39,511 nucleotides of DNA from Variovorax sp. CAN15 (GCF_030462475.1 NZ_JASMRZ010000024.1:32031-71541); one strand, 5' to 3'; shown: positions 16,533 through 24,645, counted from the stretch's first letter. The notes: a model not told the origin generated them from the letters alone. Program-made: numbers and translations.

Positions 16533-17081
16533 ATGAACTTCTCACCCGCAACCACAGCGGCCTTGGCAACCTTGTTCGCAGCTGGGCTGGCAGCCACCGT
16601 CTCGCTTGTGGTGTCGGTACTCGCGAAAGAGCAGAAGACGTCTGAGTTTCGCCAGCAGTGGATCGACGCCCTTCGAAATGACGTCGCAGAATGGCTGGCG
16701 GAAGTCGCGATCGTCTACGCGACGTTTGACAACTTGACCTCGTCCGGGCGTAAACCGACCCTCACCGAAACAGAGCAGCGCTATGAGAATTTCCTGCGGC
16801 TGCGCATGCTTCGTCTTCGGATAGACCTTCGGCTAAATCCTGCGGAGCACGCAGAGATGATCCAAGCGATGAACAAGGTGCGCGACAGCATGAAGGCAAG
16901 CTCTGCCGCGAGGATCGTTGCGGCCGACGCCGTCCTCGCTGCGACACAGAAGGTGCTCAAGGCCGAGTGGCGCCTTGTGAAGCGCGGTGAACGGGCTTTC
17001 GTCCTGACGAAAATCATCGCCGGAGTGATGGTTTCCGCCGCCATCGTCGTGGCGGCTGTGGTGGCGATCCGTTCGCTTTAG
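16533..17081 (+). CDS. Two-span membrane protein inserted against the late operon
   Basis: This 182-residue protein has a membrane segment at each end (about residues 7-29 and 158-179) and a helical, charged middle (EFRQQWIDALRNDVAEWLAEVAIVY, LRLRMLRLRIDLRLNPAEH). It lies between scaffold and portal genes on the opposite strand; its TAG stop and the portal TAA stop overlap (17078-17081). It is less GC-rich than its neighbours and starts with CTGGAGCG ten bases before the ATG. I recognise no named family. Its insertion, own start signal and direction mark it as a likely moron, expressed in the lysogen; superinfection exclusion is a guess. Confidence 0.7.
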   Translation: MNFSPATTAALATLFAAGLAATVSLVVSVLAKEQKTSEFRQQWIDALRNDVAEWLAEVAIVYATFDNLTSSGRKPTLTETEQRYENFLRLRMLRLRIDLRLNPAEHAEMIQAMNKVRDSMKASSAARIVAADAVLAATQKVLKAEWRLVKRGERAFVLTKIIAGVMVSAAIVVAAVVAIRSL

Positions 17082-19384
17082 CTAACGGGCACGTTGTCTG
17101 TGGTGCGTTGCGTCTCAATGCCTCGACCGCTGCCATCCATCGGAGAGCCTGGGCCAGGGGCTACAGGCGGCAGCGCCGGGCTCGTGTTCTCGCGCGCGCC
17201 AGGCGTTCCGGTGACATCGTCGACGGCTGCAGGCGGCGGCAGTGCGCCAGGCCCGGGCAGCTGCGGATCGACACCACCAGCACTCGGCGGCCGGTACCCA
17301 GCGGCTTCCGCTACCGCGTCCGCCACTGGCGCCACGGCCGGGTTCATGACGATGGTCGCAGCGGTCTGGTTGGCCGAGTAGAGACCCTCGACGTAGGTCT
17401 TGAAGGAGTCGGCCAGGATCTTGCCGATCTCGGCGTCCAGCTTCTCCTTCGGGTACCGCATCGACAGCTCCTGCAGCTTCAGGTCGCGGGCGTCGGCCAT
17501 GCGGGCCTGATTCACAGCCTCGTCGATACGCTGCTGGATCTGGTCCGGCGTCATCTGCTTGGCGGCCTCGCGCACGGCCTTGATGATGTCTTCGCGGTTC
17601 GGCAGATCCATGAGCGCGATCAGGTACGGCATCGCGACCTGCTGGAACTGCGGCGGCATCGCCTTGAAGGCTTCCGACATCGCCGACAGCTGCTGGCTGC
17701 GGTAGCTCGGCGTGCTGGGCACGTCGTTGAGGGCAACCTTCAGCTTGGTGCGCTCGACGTCGTTGTCGAGGTAGGAGAAGCCGTCGGCGTCCTGCGTGGG
17801 CACGTTGAGGCGGACATCGAACTCCGGCTTCAGCGGGTCGCCCTTGACGCGCACCGTGGTCTCGCGGCCGATCATGTCCTCGACGATCAGCGACAGAAGC
17901 AGGTCGCCAACTTCGGCGCGGCTGGTGGCGAAGTTGTCGTTGATCTCGGCCAGGGCCTGCGTGCTCTGCTCGAGCTGCGTGGCCTCTTGCAGACCGGAGT
18001 TGGCGCTGCTCTGCGCGCCCTGCAGGCTGGGCGAGATGCCGCTGACACGCTGGATGCCGGCGCGTGAGTCCTGCAACATCTGGTACTGCTGCTGGTTCAG
18101 CTCGAAGTCGCGCTCTACTTTGAAGATGGCGCCCTGCTTCGCCATGTGCTCCTGGTTCAGGATGATGTCGGCGTCGACGCGCCCGATCTCGCGCCGGAAC
18201 TGCTCGTCAGTGCCCTTCACGGCGTCCTTGGTGCGGGTCGTGCGCACCGCGGCGAGGCCCCAGCGCAGCTTGCTGTTCGTCGCGTTTACGTTGTCCTGCA
18301 TGTACATCATGCCGCGCACGAGACCGTAGGGCACACCGGTGCGGTCTTCCTTCTTCCCCCAGAACGGCACGTAGGGGAACTTCTGGTGCCGGTACCGCGA
18401 GGGCTCATCCGACAGCTGGTGCGGGCCCATCCACATCGCCATGCGCATCTTCGGCACGACGGCCCACTCCGGCACCGTGGCGCCGATGGCGACGAACTGC
18501 ACGTGCATCGGGTTGCGGCGGTCGTACTCGACGACGCGGCCGTCTGGCAGCTTCAGCACCAGCATGCGGTTCCAGCGTCGGTACCAGACCTCGAAGAGGC
18601 AGACCCGCTTACCCGTCATGTCGCGCCACTGCTGCTCCTCCACGCTCCAGCCGCGCTGTTGGTCCCAGGCGCTCACCAGATCTGTGGACGTGCCGCCTTC
18701 GGTCGTGCCGAGCCCTTCGTAGATCGGCCAGCCGCTGACGACCTGGCCGATGAGGTCTTTCTGGTCGGGGAACATGAGCTTGGCCTGCGCCGTCGGCGTC
18801 CAGCGCCGACGGATCAGGTAGCGGGCATCGCTGAGATCGTCTTCGGTGGCGAGCATGTCCCACCAGATCTCGTTGCGGTGGATCGCCTTGCAGCGATAAG
18901 GGAACTTGAAGGGGTCGGGGTTGCGGCTGACTTCGACCCAGCCGATGCCCGCGGCGACCTGTGTCTTGAAGGCGTCGGAGCATGCCTTGTCGGCCTTACT
19001 GTGGCGCTCGGCCTGATTCAGCTTGTAGTTGAGCGCTACGGCGACCTGGTCGCCGCTGTCGCCCTCTCCCTCGCCGTCGGGCAGCACGCGCCAGTCCGCG
19101 CGCGTCTTCGCCTCCAGGCCGAGCACAGCATCGATGGCCGGGCCGATGAGCGGCTCGATGGCCGGCGGCATGCCGATCTGCTGCTGGCGCTGCAGGATCT
19201 CGGAGCTGAGCTGGTTGCCGTCGTAGTACTCCATCTCCCGGTCGGCCTTGGCGCGCCAGGCCGGCTGTTCCTCGACCTCGTGGAAGAAGTCGGTGAACTC
19301 CGAGAGCGTCAGCGCACCGGTGTTGAGATCGGTGTTGGGCGTGCTCGGGCTGGGGCCGTTGAGTGCAATGGTCGGTTCAGTCAT
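17078..19384 (-). CDS. Portal protein (P22-like)
   Basis: This 768-residue protein has the length and content of large podophage portals: FFHEVEEQPAWRAKADREMEYYDGNQL opening, ILQRQQQIGMPPAIEPLIGPAIDAVLGLEAKTRADWRV, SRNPDPFKFPYRCKAIHRNEIWWD and, later, FPYVPFWGKKEDRTGVPYGLVRGMMYMQDNVNATNSKLRWGL. The portal ring closes one capsid vertex and is the DNA pump's dock. Residues after about 690 are a proline-rich tail. The ATG at 19384 is preceded by GAGAG; the frame also opens with a TTG at 19396. It lies 8 nt after the terminase large subunit. Confidence 0.9.
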   Translation of the reverse strand: MTEPTIALNGPSPSTPNTDLNTGALTLSEFTDFFHEVEEQPAWRAKADREMEYYDGNQLSSEILQRQQQIGMPPAIEPLIGPAIDAVLGLEAKTRADWRVLPDGEGEGDSGDQVAVALNYKLNQAERHSKADKACSDAFKTQVAAGIGWVEVSRNPDPFKFPYRCKAIHRNEIWWDMLATEDDLSDARYLIRRRWTPTAQAKLMFPDQKDLIGQVVSGWPIYEGLGTTEGGTSTDLVSAWDQQRGWSVEEQQWRDMTGKRVCLFEVWYRRWNRMLVLKLPDGRVVEYDRRNPMHVQFVAIGATVPEWAVVPKMRMAMWMGPHQLSDEPSRYRHQKFPYVPFWGKKEDRTGVPYGLVRGMMYMQDNVNATNSKLRWGLAAVRTTRTKDAVKGTDEQFRREIGRVDADIILNQEHMAKQGAIFKVERDFELNQQQYQMLQDSRAGIQRVSGISPSLQGAQSSANSGLQEATQLEQSTQALAEINDNFATSRAEVGDLLLSLIVEDMIGRETTVRVKGDPLKPEFDVRLNVPTQDADGFSYLDNDVERTKLKVALNDVPSTPSYRSQQLSAMSEAFKAMPPQFQQVAMPYLIALMDLPNREDIIKAVREAAKQMTPDQIQQRIDEAVNQARMADARDLKLQELSMRYPKEKLDAEIGKILADSFKTYVEGLYSANQTAATIVMNPAVAPVADAVAEAAGYRPPSAGGVDPQLPGPGALPPPAAVDDVTGTPGARENTSPALPPVAPGPGSPMDGSGRGIETQRTTDNVPVS

Positions 19385-19392
19385 GGTGGCTC

Positions 19393-20928
19393 TCAATAAC
19401 GCCAGTCCGGCGCCTCACGTGGCGAGGTCTCCTGCAGGGCGACGACCTCGGGGATGTCGGAAAGGAAGGTCTGGGCGACGCTGTCGCCCTTGTCGGGGGA
19501 GCGGCCGAGCTCTTCTCGGATCTCGTCCTTGTCGCGGATCAGGACTGCGGCGAAGCGGCCTAGTTGCACTACCTTGTAGCGAATGGCGCAGAGATCGGCG
19601 AGCAGCTCATCGTCGGGCGGCAGAGCGATCGGATCCTCGGCGGTCGGATCGAGCGCCTCGCGCAGGAGCCAGTACATCTCGGCGCGCTTGTTGCGAAACC
19701 GCAGATTGCCGGTTCTGTCCATGGCGTCGCTCTTCTCAGAGCCGACGACGGGCACGCAGAGTACGTTGATTCCCTTCAGGAAGTCGAGCACAGAGACGCC
19801 GACACCGATGGCGTCGATCGCGACCGGCGCACCGTTGCGGATCAGCGGGATCACGAAAGCAGCGCCGGTGGGCCCGTCCTTGGTGACGACCCCGGGCACC
19901 GTCACCAGCTCATCGAACCAGCTGCCATGCCGGCGCGCCGCCGAAGACTTGTCGATGCCGCCGCGGGCGACGTCGTAGCCCACGACCGTCATCGGCCCCT
20001 TGTTGTCTTTCGGCTTCCAACGCGCCTGCGCCGCCTTGATCCACTCCGTGGGGATCAGCTGCCAGACCGGATCGGTGCGCCCGGCCATGAAGTCGCCGCG
20101 CAGCATCTGCGAGCGCAGCGGCTCCGGGAGCGACTGCAGCGTGGCCTTGTAGCCTGTCAGGCTGAGATAGAGGTTGTCGTCGACGCTGGAAGGGATGAAG
20201 GTCCGGCTCTTCGGCTTCATCAGCTCCTTGCCGACCATCACGGGCTCGGGCCCGGGCACTTCGAGGTCCTTGCCGTTGGTGTCCGTCACGAACCACCGCA
20301 GTTCGCCCGGCTTCGCGGGATTCGGGTGCTTCGGGTCCAGCCACGGCGCCCAGAACCGGATGACCCATTCGCCCTCAGAGCTGGTCGGCGGATTGCCGGC
20401 GCAGATCACGCGCTGGCGCACCTTCGGATTGTCGGTGCGCATCCAGCCGATAAGCGTGCGGAACTGCAGCTCCAGGAAGTGGGTGATCTCGTCGAAGAGC
20501 TTGGCGTCGTGCGGCCGGCCCTGATATTTCATCCAGTCGTCGGCCTCGCGCACGCTGCCGAGCTCGAGCACGCGCTTGCCGGGCAGGCGCCAGACGCCGT
20601 CCTGGCTGTTGTAGCCCTTACGGGTGCCAAGGATCTTGCCCATGCGCTCCTCGATGCCGACAAGCTGCACAGCCTCGCGCCGGAAGATGATGCTGTGCTC
20701 CTGCTCGGTGAGCGCGGCGCCAAGCAGCAGATCCGTCTTGCCGCCGCCCGCGGAGCCGCCATAGAACAGGATGTCGGCCTCGGACTGGAGCGCCGCCATC
20801 TGCGGCCCGACCTGCGGCATCCACAGCGGCAGGCCCTCGGTCAGCAGCAGATCGAGCTCGGCGCGCTCGCCGTCCGACAGGAACGGCATCAGCTTCACCA
20901 GCTCGGGGACATCGATGTCAGGCGCCAT
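19393..20928 (-). CDS. terL: Terminase large subunit (packaging ATPase and nuclease)
   Basis: This 511-residue protein cuts and pumps the phage genome. Visible motifs: Walker A GGSAGGGKT (residues 57-65), Walker B LFDE (144-147), an AGNPP coupling segment (about 177-181), and nuclease acidic residues in GYDVARGG (Asp319), VAIDAIGVG (Asp372) and the late SPDKGDSVAQ. Length fits. The ATG at 20928 overlaps the small subunit end by 11 nt; the frame upstream is a shadow of that gene. Confidence 0.9.
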   Translation of the reverse strand: MAPDIDVPELVKLMPFLSDGERAELDLLLTEGLPLWMPQVGPQMAALQSEADILFYGGSAGGGKTDLLLGAALTEQEHSIIFRREAVQLVGIEERMGKILGTRKGYNSQDGVWRLPGKRVLELGSVREADDWMKYQGRPHDAKLFDEITHFLELQFRTLIGWMRTDNPKVRQRVICAGNPPTSSEGEWVIRFWAPWLDPKHPNPAKPGELRWFVTDTNGKDLEVPGPEPVMVGKELMKPKSRTFIPSSVDDNLYLSLTGYKATLQSLPEPLRSQMLRGDFMAGRTDPVWQLIPTEWIKAAQARWKPKDNKGPMTVVGYDVARGGIDKSSAARRHGSWFDELVTVPGVVTKDGPTGAAFVIPLIRNGAPVAIDAIGVGVSVLDFLKGINVLCVPVVGSEKSDAMDRTGNLRFRNKRAEMYWLLREALDPTAEDPIALPPDDELLADLCAIRYKVVQLGRFAAVLIRDKDEIREELGRSPDKGDSVAQTFLSDIPEVVALQETSPREAPDWRY

Positions 20929-21565
20929 CGGCCGCCCTCTTCCGTGCGATCTCGAACAGGGCAGCCAGCCGGCTGGCACGCTCCGCGTCGGTCAGCTTGC
21001 TGACCAGGCCGCCCTCGTCCGGCACGATCTTGTCGATGCCGTAGGCCTCGCGCTCGCCCTTGCGCAGCTTCTCGTCGATCTCGGTCAGCTGCTTCAGCAG
21101 TCCGACGCGGGCGGAGAGCGCCATCTGGGTTGGGGCGTCCTGAGATTCGGATGCGGCCTGGTCAGCCGTCGCTTTCCCTACGGGCTTCGCCGCGCTCTCC
21201 AGCTCGACCAGCTGGGCGTCTCGCAGCGCAGACAGTCTCGTCAGCCCGGCGCGGTGCGCGATCTGCACGCGATAAATGGCGTTCGCGTTGGCGTCGATGA
21301 CGTCCTTGTCGGGAATTCGGTTCGCATTGCGCACCTCAGTGCGAACCGCCTCATTGCGTACCAGTTCGTCGGCCTTGGCCTGGATCGCTGCATTGAGGTC
21401 GCGGGCCCACGTCTCGCGGTTGGCACGTTTACGAATGGCTGCCTCGGAGAGAGAGTGCTCCCGGGCGATCTGGCGCACGCTTTTGACGCCGGCACGGTAG
21501 TCGGCCTCGATGGTTGGCCAGTGGGCTGTCGGCTTGTCCGAATCTGGTTCGCGCGCGTCTGTCAT
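20918..21565 (-). CDS. terS: Terminase small subunit (DNA recognition)
   Basis: This 215-residue protein has an N-terminal helix-turn-helix (about residues 20-50: ADYRAGVKSVRQIAREHSLSE then AAIRKRANRETWARDL) and a helical body with a long central coiled-coil-like segment. It is the partner of the large subunit immediately downstream, with which it overlaps by 11 nt, and selects the packaging site. The start at 21565 has no clear ribosome binding site and lies 35 nt after the repeated motif, behind a small hairpin. Confidence 0.85.
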   Translation of the reverse strand: MTDAREPDSDKPTAHWPTIEADYRAGVKSVRQIAREHSLSEAAIRKRANRETWARDLNAAIQAKADELVRNEAVRTEVRNANRIPDKDVIDANANAIYRVQIAHRAGLTRLSALRDAQLVELESAAKPVGKATADQAASESQDAPTQMALSARVGLLKQLTEIDEKLRKGEREAYGIDKIVPDEGGLVSKLTDAERASRLAALFEIARKRAADGA

Positions 21566-21569
21566 GGAC

Positions 21570-21616
21570 CGGGATGATTCCCGCCGCGCACCACATCTGC
21601 GAACCTTGGTGGGGGG
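21570..21616 (-). promoter_or_regulatory. Late-region repeated motif, copy D, with leader hairpin
   Basis: The motif (minus strand CCCCCCACCAAGGTTC, 21601-21616) ends 35 nt before the small terminase ATG. Its leader contains an ATGTGG box and a CGGGA-ATCA-TCCCG hairpin (21570-21583) near the start codon, both matched by copy B. The opposite side of the same motif faces the plus-strand gene at 21655. Promoter function is inferred from repetition and spacing. Confidence 0.6.
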
Positions 21617-21654
21617 CGGTCGGATACATTCCCCAAAACTCTGGAGCGGAGACC

Positions 21655-22281
21655 ATGCAGAACTGTGTCGCCAACTGGCCGTTGATCCTGGAATATCTGA
21701 AGGTGCTCCTGTCCTGGCCGCCGCTTGCCTTCATCGGGGCCTGCATCGTCATCGCGGCCTTCCGGCAACAACTGGCGGAAAAGTTAGACCGGTTGATCGA
21801 AGCAAAGGGCAAGGATTGGCATGCCCGCTTCCAAGAACCAACGCAGAATGTCGGAACGAGCCCGCCAGCGCCACCGACCGCGGATAGCGACTATTTGACC
21901 CAAGTCACCAGCGACCCGGCGAAGGCGCGAGTCGAGATATTGAAATGGTGGACAGCCGCTGCGAGCGAGAATGCCTTCCATCGCATGCACGGCACGCAGT
22001 GGCGGCTTTTGGAGTATGTGTTATCGAGAGGGGAAGCGGGCGCGCCGGCAGAAGAGGTTCGGCCGTTTTACGATGAGCACTTGAAGTTGGGCGAATCGGT
22101 GCCTGGCTTCGTCCCTCCTACCATCGATCAGTACATCGGATTTCTGGTGGGGCAGTCGCTCATCATCATCGCAAGTGATCACAAAGGCGGGATGGCCGTG
22201 CAACTCACCCCGCTGGGACACGAGTTTATAAAGTACATCAAGGAGAACTGGGCCCCCTTCCTCGGGTTGAAGGGGCTGTAG
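21655..22281 (+). CDS. Membrane-anchored protein inserted upstream of the terminase genes
   Basis: This 208-residue protein has one N-terminal membrane segment (about residues 20-38, LSWPPLAFIGACIVIAAF), a polar linker with a proline-rich stretch, and a soluble C-terminal half that ends VQLTPLGHEFIKYIKENW, a pattern like a winged-helix end. It is less GC-rich than its neighbours, and lies on the opposite strand between early and late operons. A membrane plus C-terminal domain recalls phage superinfection-exclusion proteins such as SieB, but I have no specific match. CTGGAGCG precedes the ATG by about 12 nt, as at the 16533 gene. Confidence 0.65.
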   Translation: MQNCVANWPLILEYLKVLLSWPPLAFIGACIVIAAFRQQLAEKLDRLIEAKGKDWHARFQEPTQNVGTSPPAPPTADSDYLTQVTSDPAKARVEILKWWTAAASENAFHRMHGTQWRLLEYVLSRGEAGAPAEEVRPFYDEHLKLGESVPGFVPPTIDQYIGFLVGQSLIIIASDHKGGMAVQLTPLGHEFIKYIKENWAPFLGLKGL

Positions 22282-22423
22282 CTCAGAGCAGTTCGTCCGG
22301 CTGCCAGTCGATTGACGAAGCAAGAGCTATGGCGGCTCCGAAGATGGCGCCACCGACAGAAGCGCCGGAGGGATCCAAGAATCGCCACCAGGGAGTGGCT
22401 CAAGCCTTCTTCTGGCGCATCTG

Positions 22424-22741
22424 CTACAGGATGCGCGCCTTCATCATCGACTCGGCCTTGACGTAGCGGATGCGGGCTTCGGCGTCGCACCACCACTGCA
22501 TGGCCGCGGTCGGACCCGCTTCCCAGTCCGGCGGGTCCTCGAACATCACGGCCTTGGCGCTGGCCGTCGAGATGTTGCCGTTGGCGTCGCGGCCGATGGC
22601 GGCCGTCGTGGCGAAGTGGTCGCGCAGCGCGGCATCGCGCGTGGCGGCATCGATGTGGCTGCCGATCCACTGCAGCGCCTGCTCTTGGGTGCACTCGCCC
22701 TTGGCGAGCATGGCGAGGATGTCTTCGATGGTTGGGATCAT
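22424..22741 (-). CDS. Small phage protein of unknown function
   Basis: This 105-residue protein begins MIPTIEDILAMLAKGECTQEQALQWIGSHIDAATRD and is acidic and mostly helical, with a DPPDWEAGPTAAMQWW segment and a KAESMMKARIL end. It resembles small proteins of replication or regulation operons of phages but no family is recognised. It is the last minus-strand gene of the cro-led operon. The 142 nt after it, up to the plus-strand gene end, contain nothing I can identify. Confidence 0.6.
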   Translation of the reverse strand: MIPTIEDILAMLAKGECTQEQALQWIGSHIDAATRDAALRDHFATTAAIGRDANGNISTASAKAVMFEDPPDWEAGPTAAMQWWCDAEARIRYVKAESMMKARIL

Positions 22742-22780
22742 GTTGGCAATCTGAGTTGTTGGAGCAGGAATCGAGCCGGA

Positions 22781-23086
22781 TCAGGCGAGCTCGAGCGTGT
22801 CGATCGCGTGGTTCACCGAGCGGATCTGCGACTCGATTTCGCGGGTCATCTCGTCGAGCACGTTGCCGATTGGGGTCTGCGGCACGGCACGGATCGGGCC
22901 CGGCCCTTCGCCCGTGGAGACAGCAGCCGGCGGCGGGATGCGACGGACGCTTTCGGTGCGCGCCAGCAGCAGATCGCTGCGGCACCCCAGCTCGCCGATG
23001 GCTTCGCGCAGGCGCTGTAGCTGATTGGGAATCTCGCGGCTGGCCTCGATCGGCGCATTGGCATAGGTGGCTTGGTTTGCATGCAT
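22781..23086 (-). CDS. Small phage protein of unknown function, with hairpin leader
   Basis: This 101-residue protein starts MHANQATYANAPIEASREIPNQLQRL and is mostly helical, with a proline-rich middle and a C-terminal helix EMTREIESQIRSVNHAIDTLELA. An AGGAG lies 10 nt upstream. No family recognised. The leader carries two hairpins described separately, suggesting translational or stability control. Confidence 0.6.
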   Translation of the reverse strand: MHANQATYANAPIEASREIPNQLQRLREAIGELGCRSDLLLARTESVRRIPPPAAVSTGEGPGPIRAVPQTPIGNVLDEMTREIESQIRSVNHAIDTLELA

Positions 23087-23100
23087 GGTCTTCTCCTGGT

Positions 23101-23137
23101 GTTGTGGGCTCGCGCCCGGGGTTGTGGCCTCTCGGCC
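23101..23137 (-). promoter_or_regulatory. Tandem GNRA-loop hairpins in a leader
   Basis: On the minus strand GGCC-GAGA-GGCC and GGGC-GCGA-GCCC form two 4-bp hairpins, each with a GNRA tetraloop, and each is followed by ACAAC. The repeat period is 20 nt and the second unit lies just before the AGGAG of the gene at 23086. The structure sits in a 53-nt intergenic gap and is too compact to be a terminator. Confidence 0.5.
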
Positions 23138-23139
23138 GG

Positions 23140-23649
23140 TTACAAGAACTGGATCTCGGCCTGCTTCGGCAGGCGCTGCAGGCGCCGGATGACTTCGTCC
23201 TGCTGGTCGACACGATGCTGTGCCAGGGCAAGCTGGCGCCTGAGGTCCGCGATGGCGTCGCTGAGCTCCCGGGCACCCTGCAGGCTGGTCATCTCCTCCG
23301 AGCTGCCGCGGAACAGGCTGCCGATGCGGCGGCAGTCGGCGGGGTTCAGGTCGAGGCAGGCGTCACCGACCTCAAGCTTGGCCATGCCGCTCGGCAGCAC
23401 GGTCAGCGAGATCGCCTGCGCCGCCGGCAACTCCTCGACGGGCTCGAAGACACCGGGCGACACCCTGCGCAGACGACCGTCTTCCAGCATCCGCTTCACG
23501 TGGTCATCGACTACGCTGTAGCTCTGGCCCGTCATCTCCTTCACGATCGAGCGTGTGGCGATGCGGCCGGCGTTGTGCAGGTCCTGGATGGTCTGGAACA
23601 CCAGCTCGCCGACTCCACGGCGTACAGGTTGCGGCGGCTTCTGCGTCAT
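23140..23649 (-). CDS. Helix-turn-helix and coiled-coil protein of unknown function
   Basis: This 169-residue protein has a winged-helix-like N-terminal part (VGELVFQTIQDLHNAGRIATRSIVKEMTGQSYSVVDDHVKRMLEDGRLRRVSPGVFEPV, about residues 13-70), a linker and a C-terminal coiled coil (SDAIADLRRQLALAQHRVDQQDEVIRRLQRL). That suggests a dimeric DNA-binding regulator of the phage. It overlaps the upstream stop by one base and is followed by the hairpin leader. No family name is given. Confidence 0.6.
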   Translation of the reverse strand: MTQKPPQPVRRGVGELVFQTIQDLHNAGRIATRSIVKEMTGQSYSVVDDHVKRMLEDGRLRRVSPGVFEPVEELPAAQAISLTVLPSGMAKLEVGDACLDLNPADCRRIGSLFRGSSEEMTSLQGARELSDAIADLRRQLALAQHRVDQQDEVIRRLQRLPKQAEIQFL

Positions 23650-24110
23650 CAGGCCCTTCTCTCGGTGATGGCGATGGATTCGGTGGGGGCGAACTTGGCC
23701 ACGAGGGCTTCAAAGTCGCTGGTATTGACGTGGCCCGCGCGGAGCTTCAGTTCGAGTTCGCAGGCGGCATTGATGAGGCTGCGGCGCTCGAACGCGGGGA
23801 TCAGCCGCTCGGCGGCGAGCAGCCCGCTCTCGATCGAGGAACGGCGCATCGGAAGAATCTCGGCCTCGCCGGCCTGGTCGTGCACAGCGTTCACGGCCCC
23901 ACGAACGATGCGGAGGTCGGCCAGCTCCGGGTCGGCACCTTCCGCGATCGCGGCGCCGAGCACGACGTACAGGACGCGGCCGGCACCGTTCACGAGGCGG
24001 TCGCTGTCGTCGCCGATCAGGGCGTGGATGTGTGCAGTGATGACCTCAGCGCGCCAGTCCCGCTCGATCAAGGCGCGCTGCACCAGGCTCAGGCCTGCGG
24101 GTCGGCGCAT
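23649..24110 (-). CDS. Phage protein of unknown function
   Basis: This 153-residue protein begins MRRPAGLSLVQRALIERDWRAEVITAHIHALIGDD and has helical segments and an NAACELELKLRAGHVN region near residue 120. No known domain is recognised. It overlaps the LexA-like gene upstream by 22 nt and the HTH gene downstream by 1 nt, so it is clearly part of the compact early operon. Confidence 0.55.
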   Translation of the reverse strand: MRRPAGLSLVQRALIERDWRAEVITAHIHALIGDDSDRLVNGAGRVLYVVLGAAIAEGADPELADLRIVRGAVNAVHDQAGEAEILPMRRSSIESGLLAAERLIPAFERRSLINAACELELKLRAGHVNTSDFEALVAKFAPTESIAITERRA

Positions 24111-24328
24111 GGCGCTGTCCTCGTGAAACGGAAGCCGACCTGCCCTTCCAGGCGTTCCAGACGTCCAGTGCGCACCAGCGCCTGCAGATGCTCGCTGGCA
24201 GAGTTCGCACTGGCGTAGCCGAAATGCCGTGCGATGACGACCGCCGTCGGCATGTTGTCGTTCGCGGCCTCGTACTCGACCATGAAGGCGAGGATCTCCT
24301 CCTGCTTGGCCGTGAGCTTTGTCGTCAT
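24089..24328 (-). CDS. LexA-type DNA-binding domain without peptidase
   Basis: This 79-residue protein is nearly all a winged helix of the LexA N-terminal type: LTAKQEEILAFMVEYEAANDNMPTAVVIARHFGYASANSASEHLQALVRTGRLERLEG. It lacks the serine-lysine peptidase half, so it should not be cleaved on DNA damage. It may bind host or phage operators. It overlaps the next gene by 22 nt; no promoter of its own is seen. Confidence 0.7.
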   Translation of the reverse strand: MTTKLTAKQEEILAFMVEYEAANDNMPTAVVIARHFGYASANSASEHLQALVRTGRLERLEGQVGFRFTRTAPCADPQA

Positions 24329-24645
24329 GCCGGCACCCTTTCCGGAATGAGTTCGGGTTGGATCACGGGCAGCGGCACCGGCTTGCGCAGCACCATCTCG
24401 TCGACGGCGTCGGCACCGGGATCGCGGATCGGGCGCAGGCAGTGATCGGCGATGACCATGGGAAGCCTGTCGTCGTGCCCGTCGACGAGCCAGCAGTCCC
24501 GGCCACGGTCGTGGCTGATGCAGCCGTTCTTCGCGCGCACTGGGCCGCCTCGGTGTGTATCGACGACCTGGACCGGAAGGCCGCGCATCTCAAGGTCCCA
24601 ATACGGCGCCACGATGTGGGCCAGATCTCCGGGACGGCAGTTCAT
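24325..24645 (-). CDS. Small phage protein of unknown function
   Basis: This 106-residue protein begins MNCRPGDLAHIVAPYWDLEMRGLPVQVVDTHRGG and continues with CISHDRGRDCWLVDGHDDRLPMVIADHCLRPIRDP. It reads like small phage proteins that carry a beta-barrel-like fold, but no function is known. The ATG at 24645 has AGGAG nine bases upstream; the longer upstream frame overlaps the HNH-like gene. The stop overlaps the next start by 4 nt. Confidence 0.65.
   Translation of the reverse strand: MNCRPGDLAHIVAPYWDLEMRGLPVQVVDTHRGGPVRAKNGCISHDRGRDCWLVDGHDDRLPMVIADHCLRPIRDPGADAVDEMVLRKPVPLPVIQPELIPERVPA

Noticed and set aside
22282..22423. Terminator after the plus-strand gene at 21655
   Set aside because: No GC stem with a T run was found in the gap.
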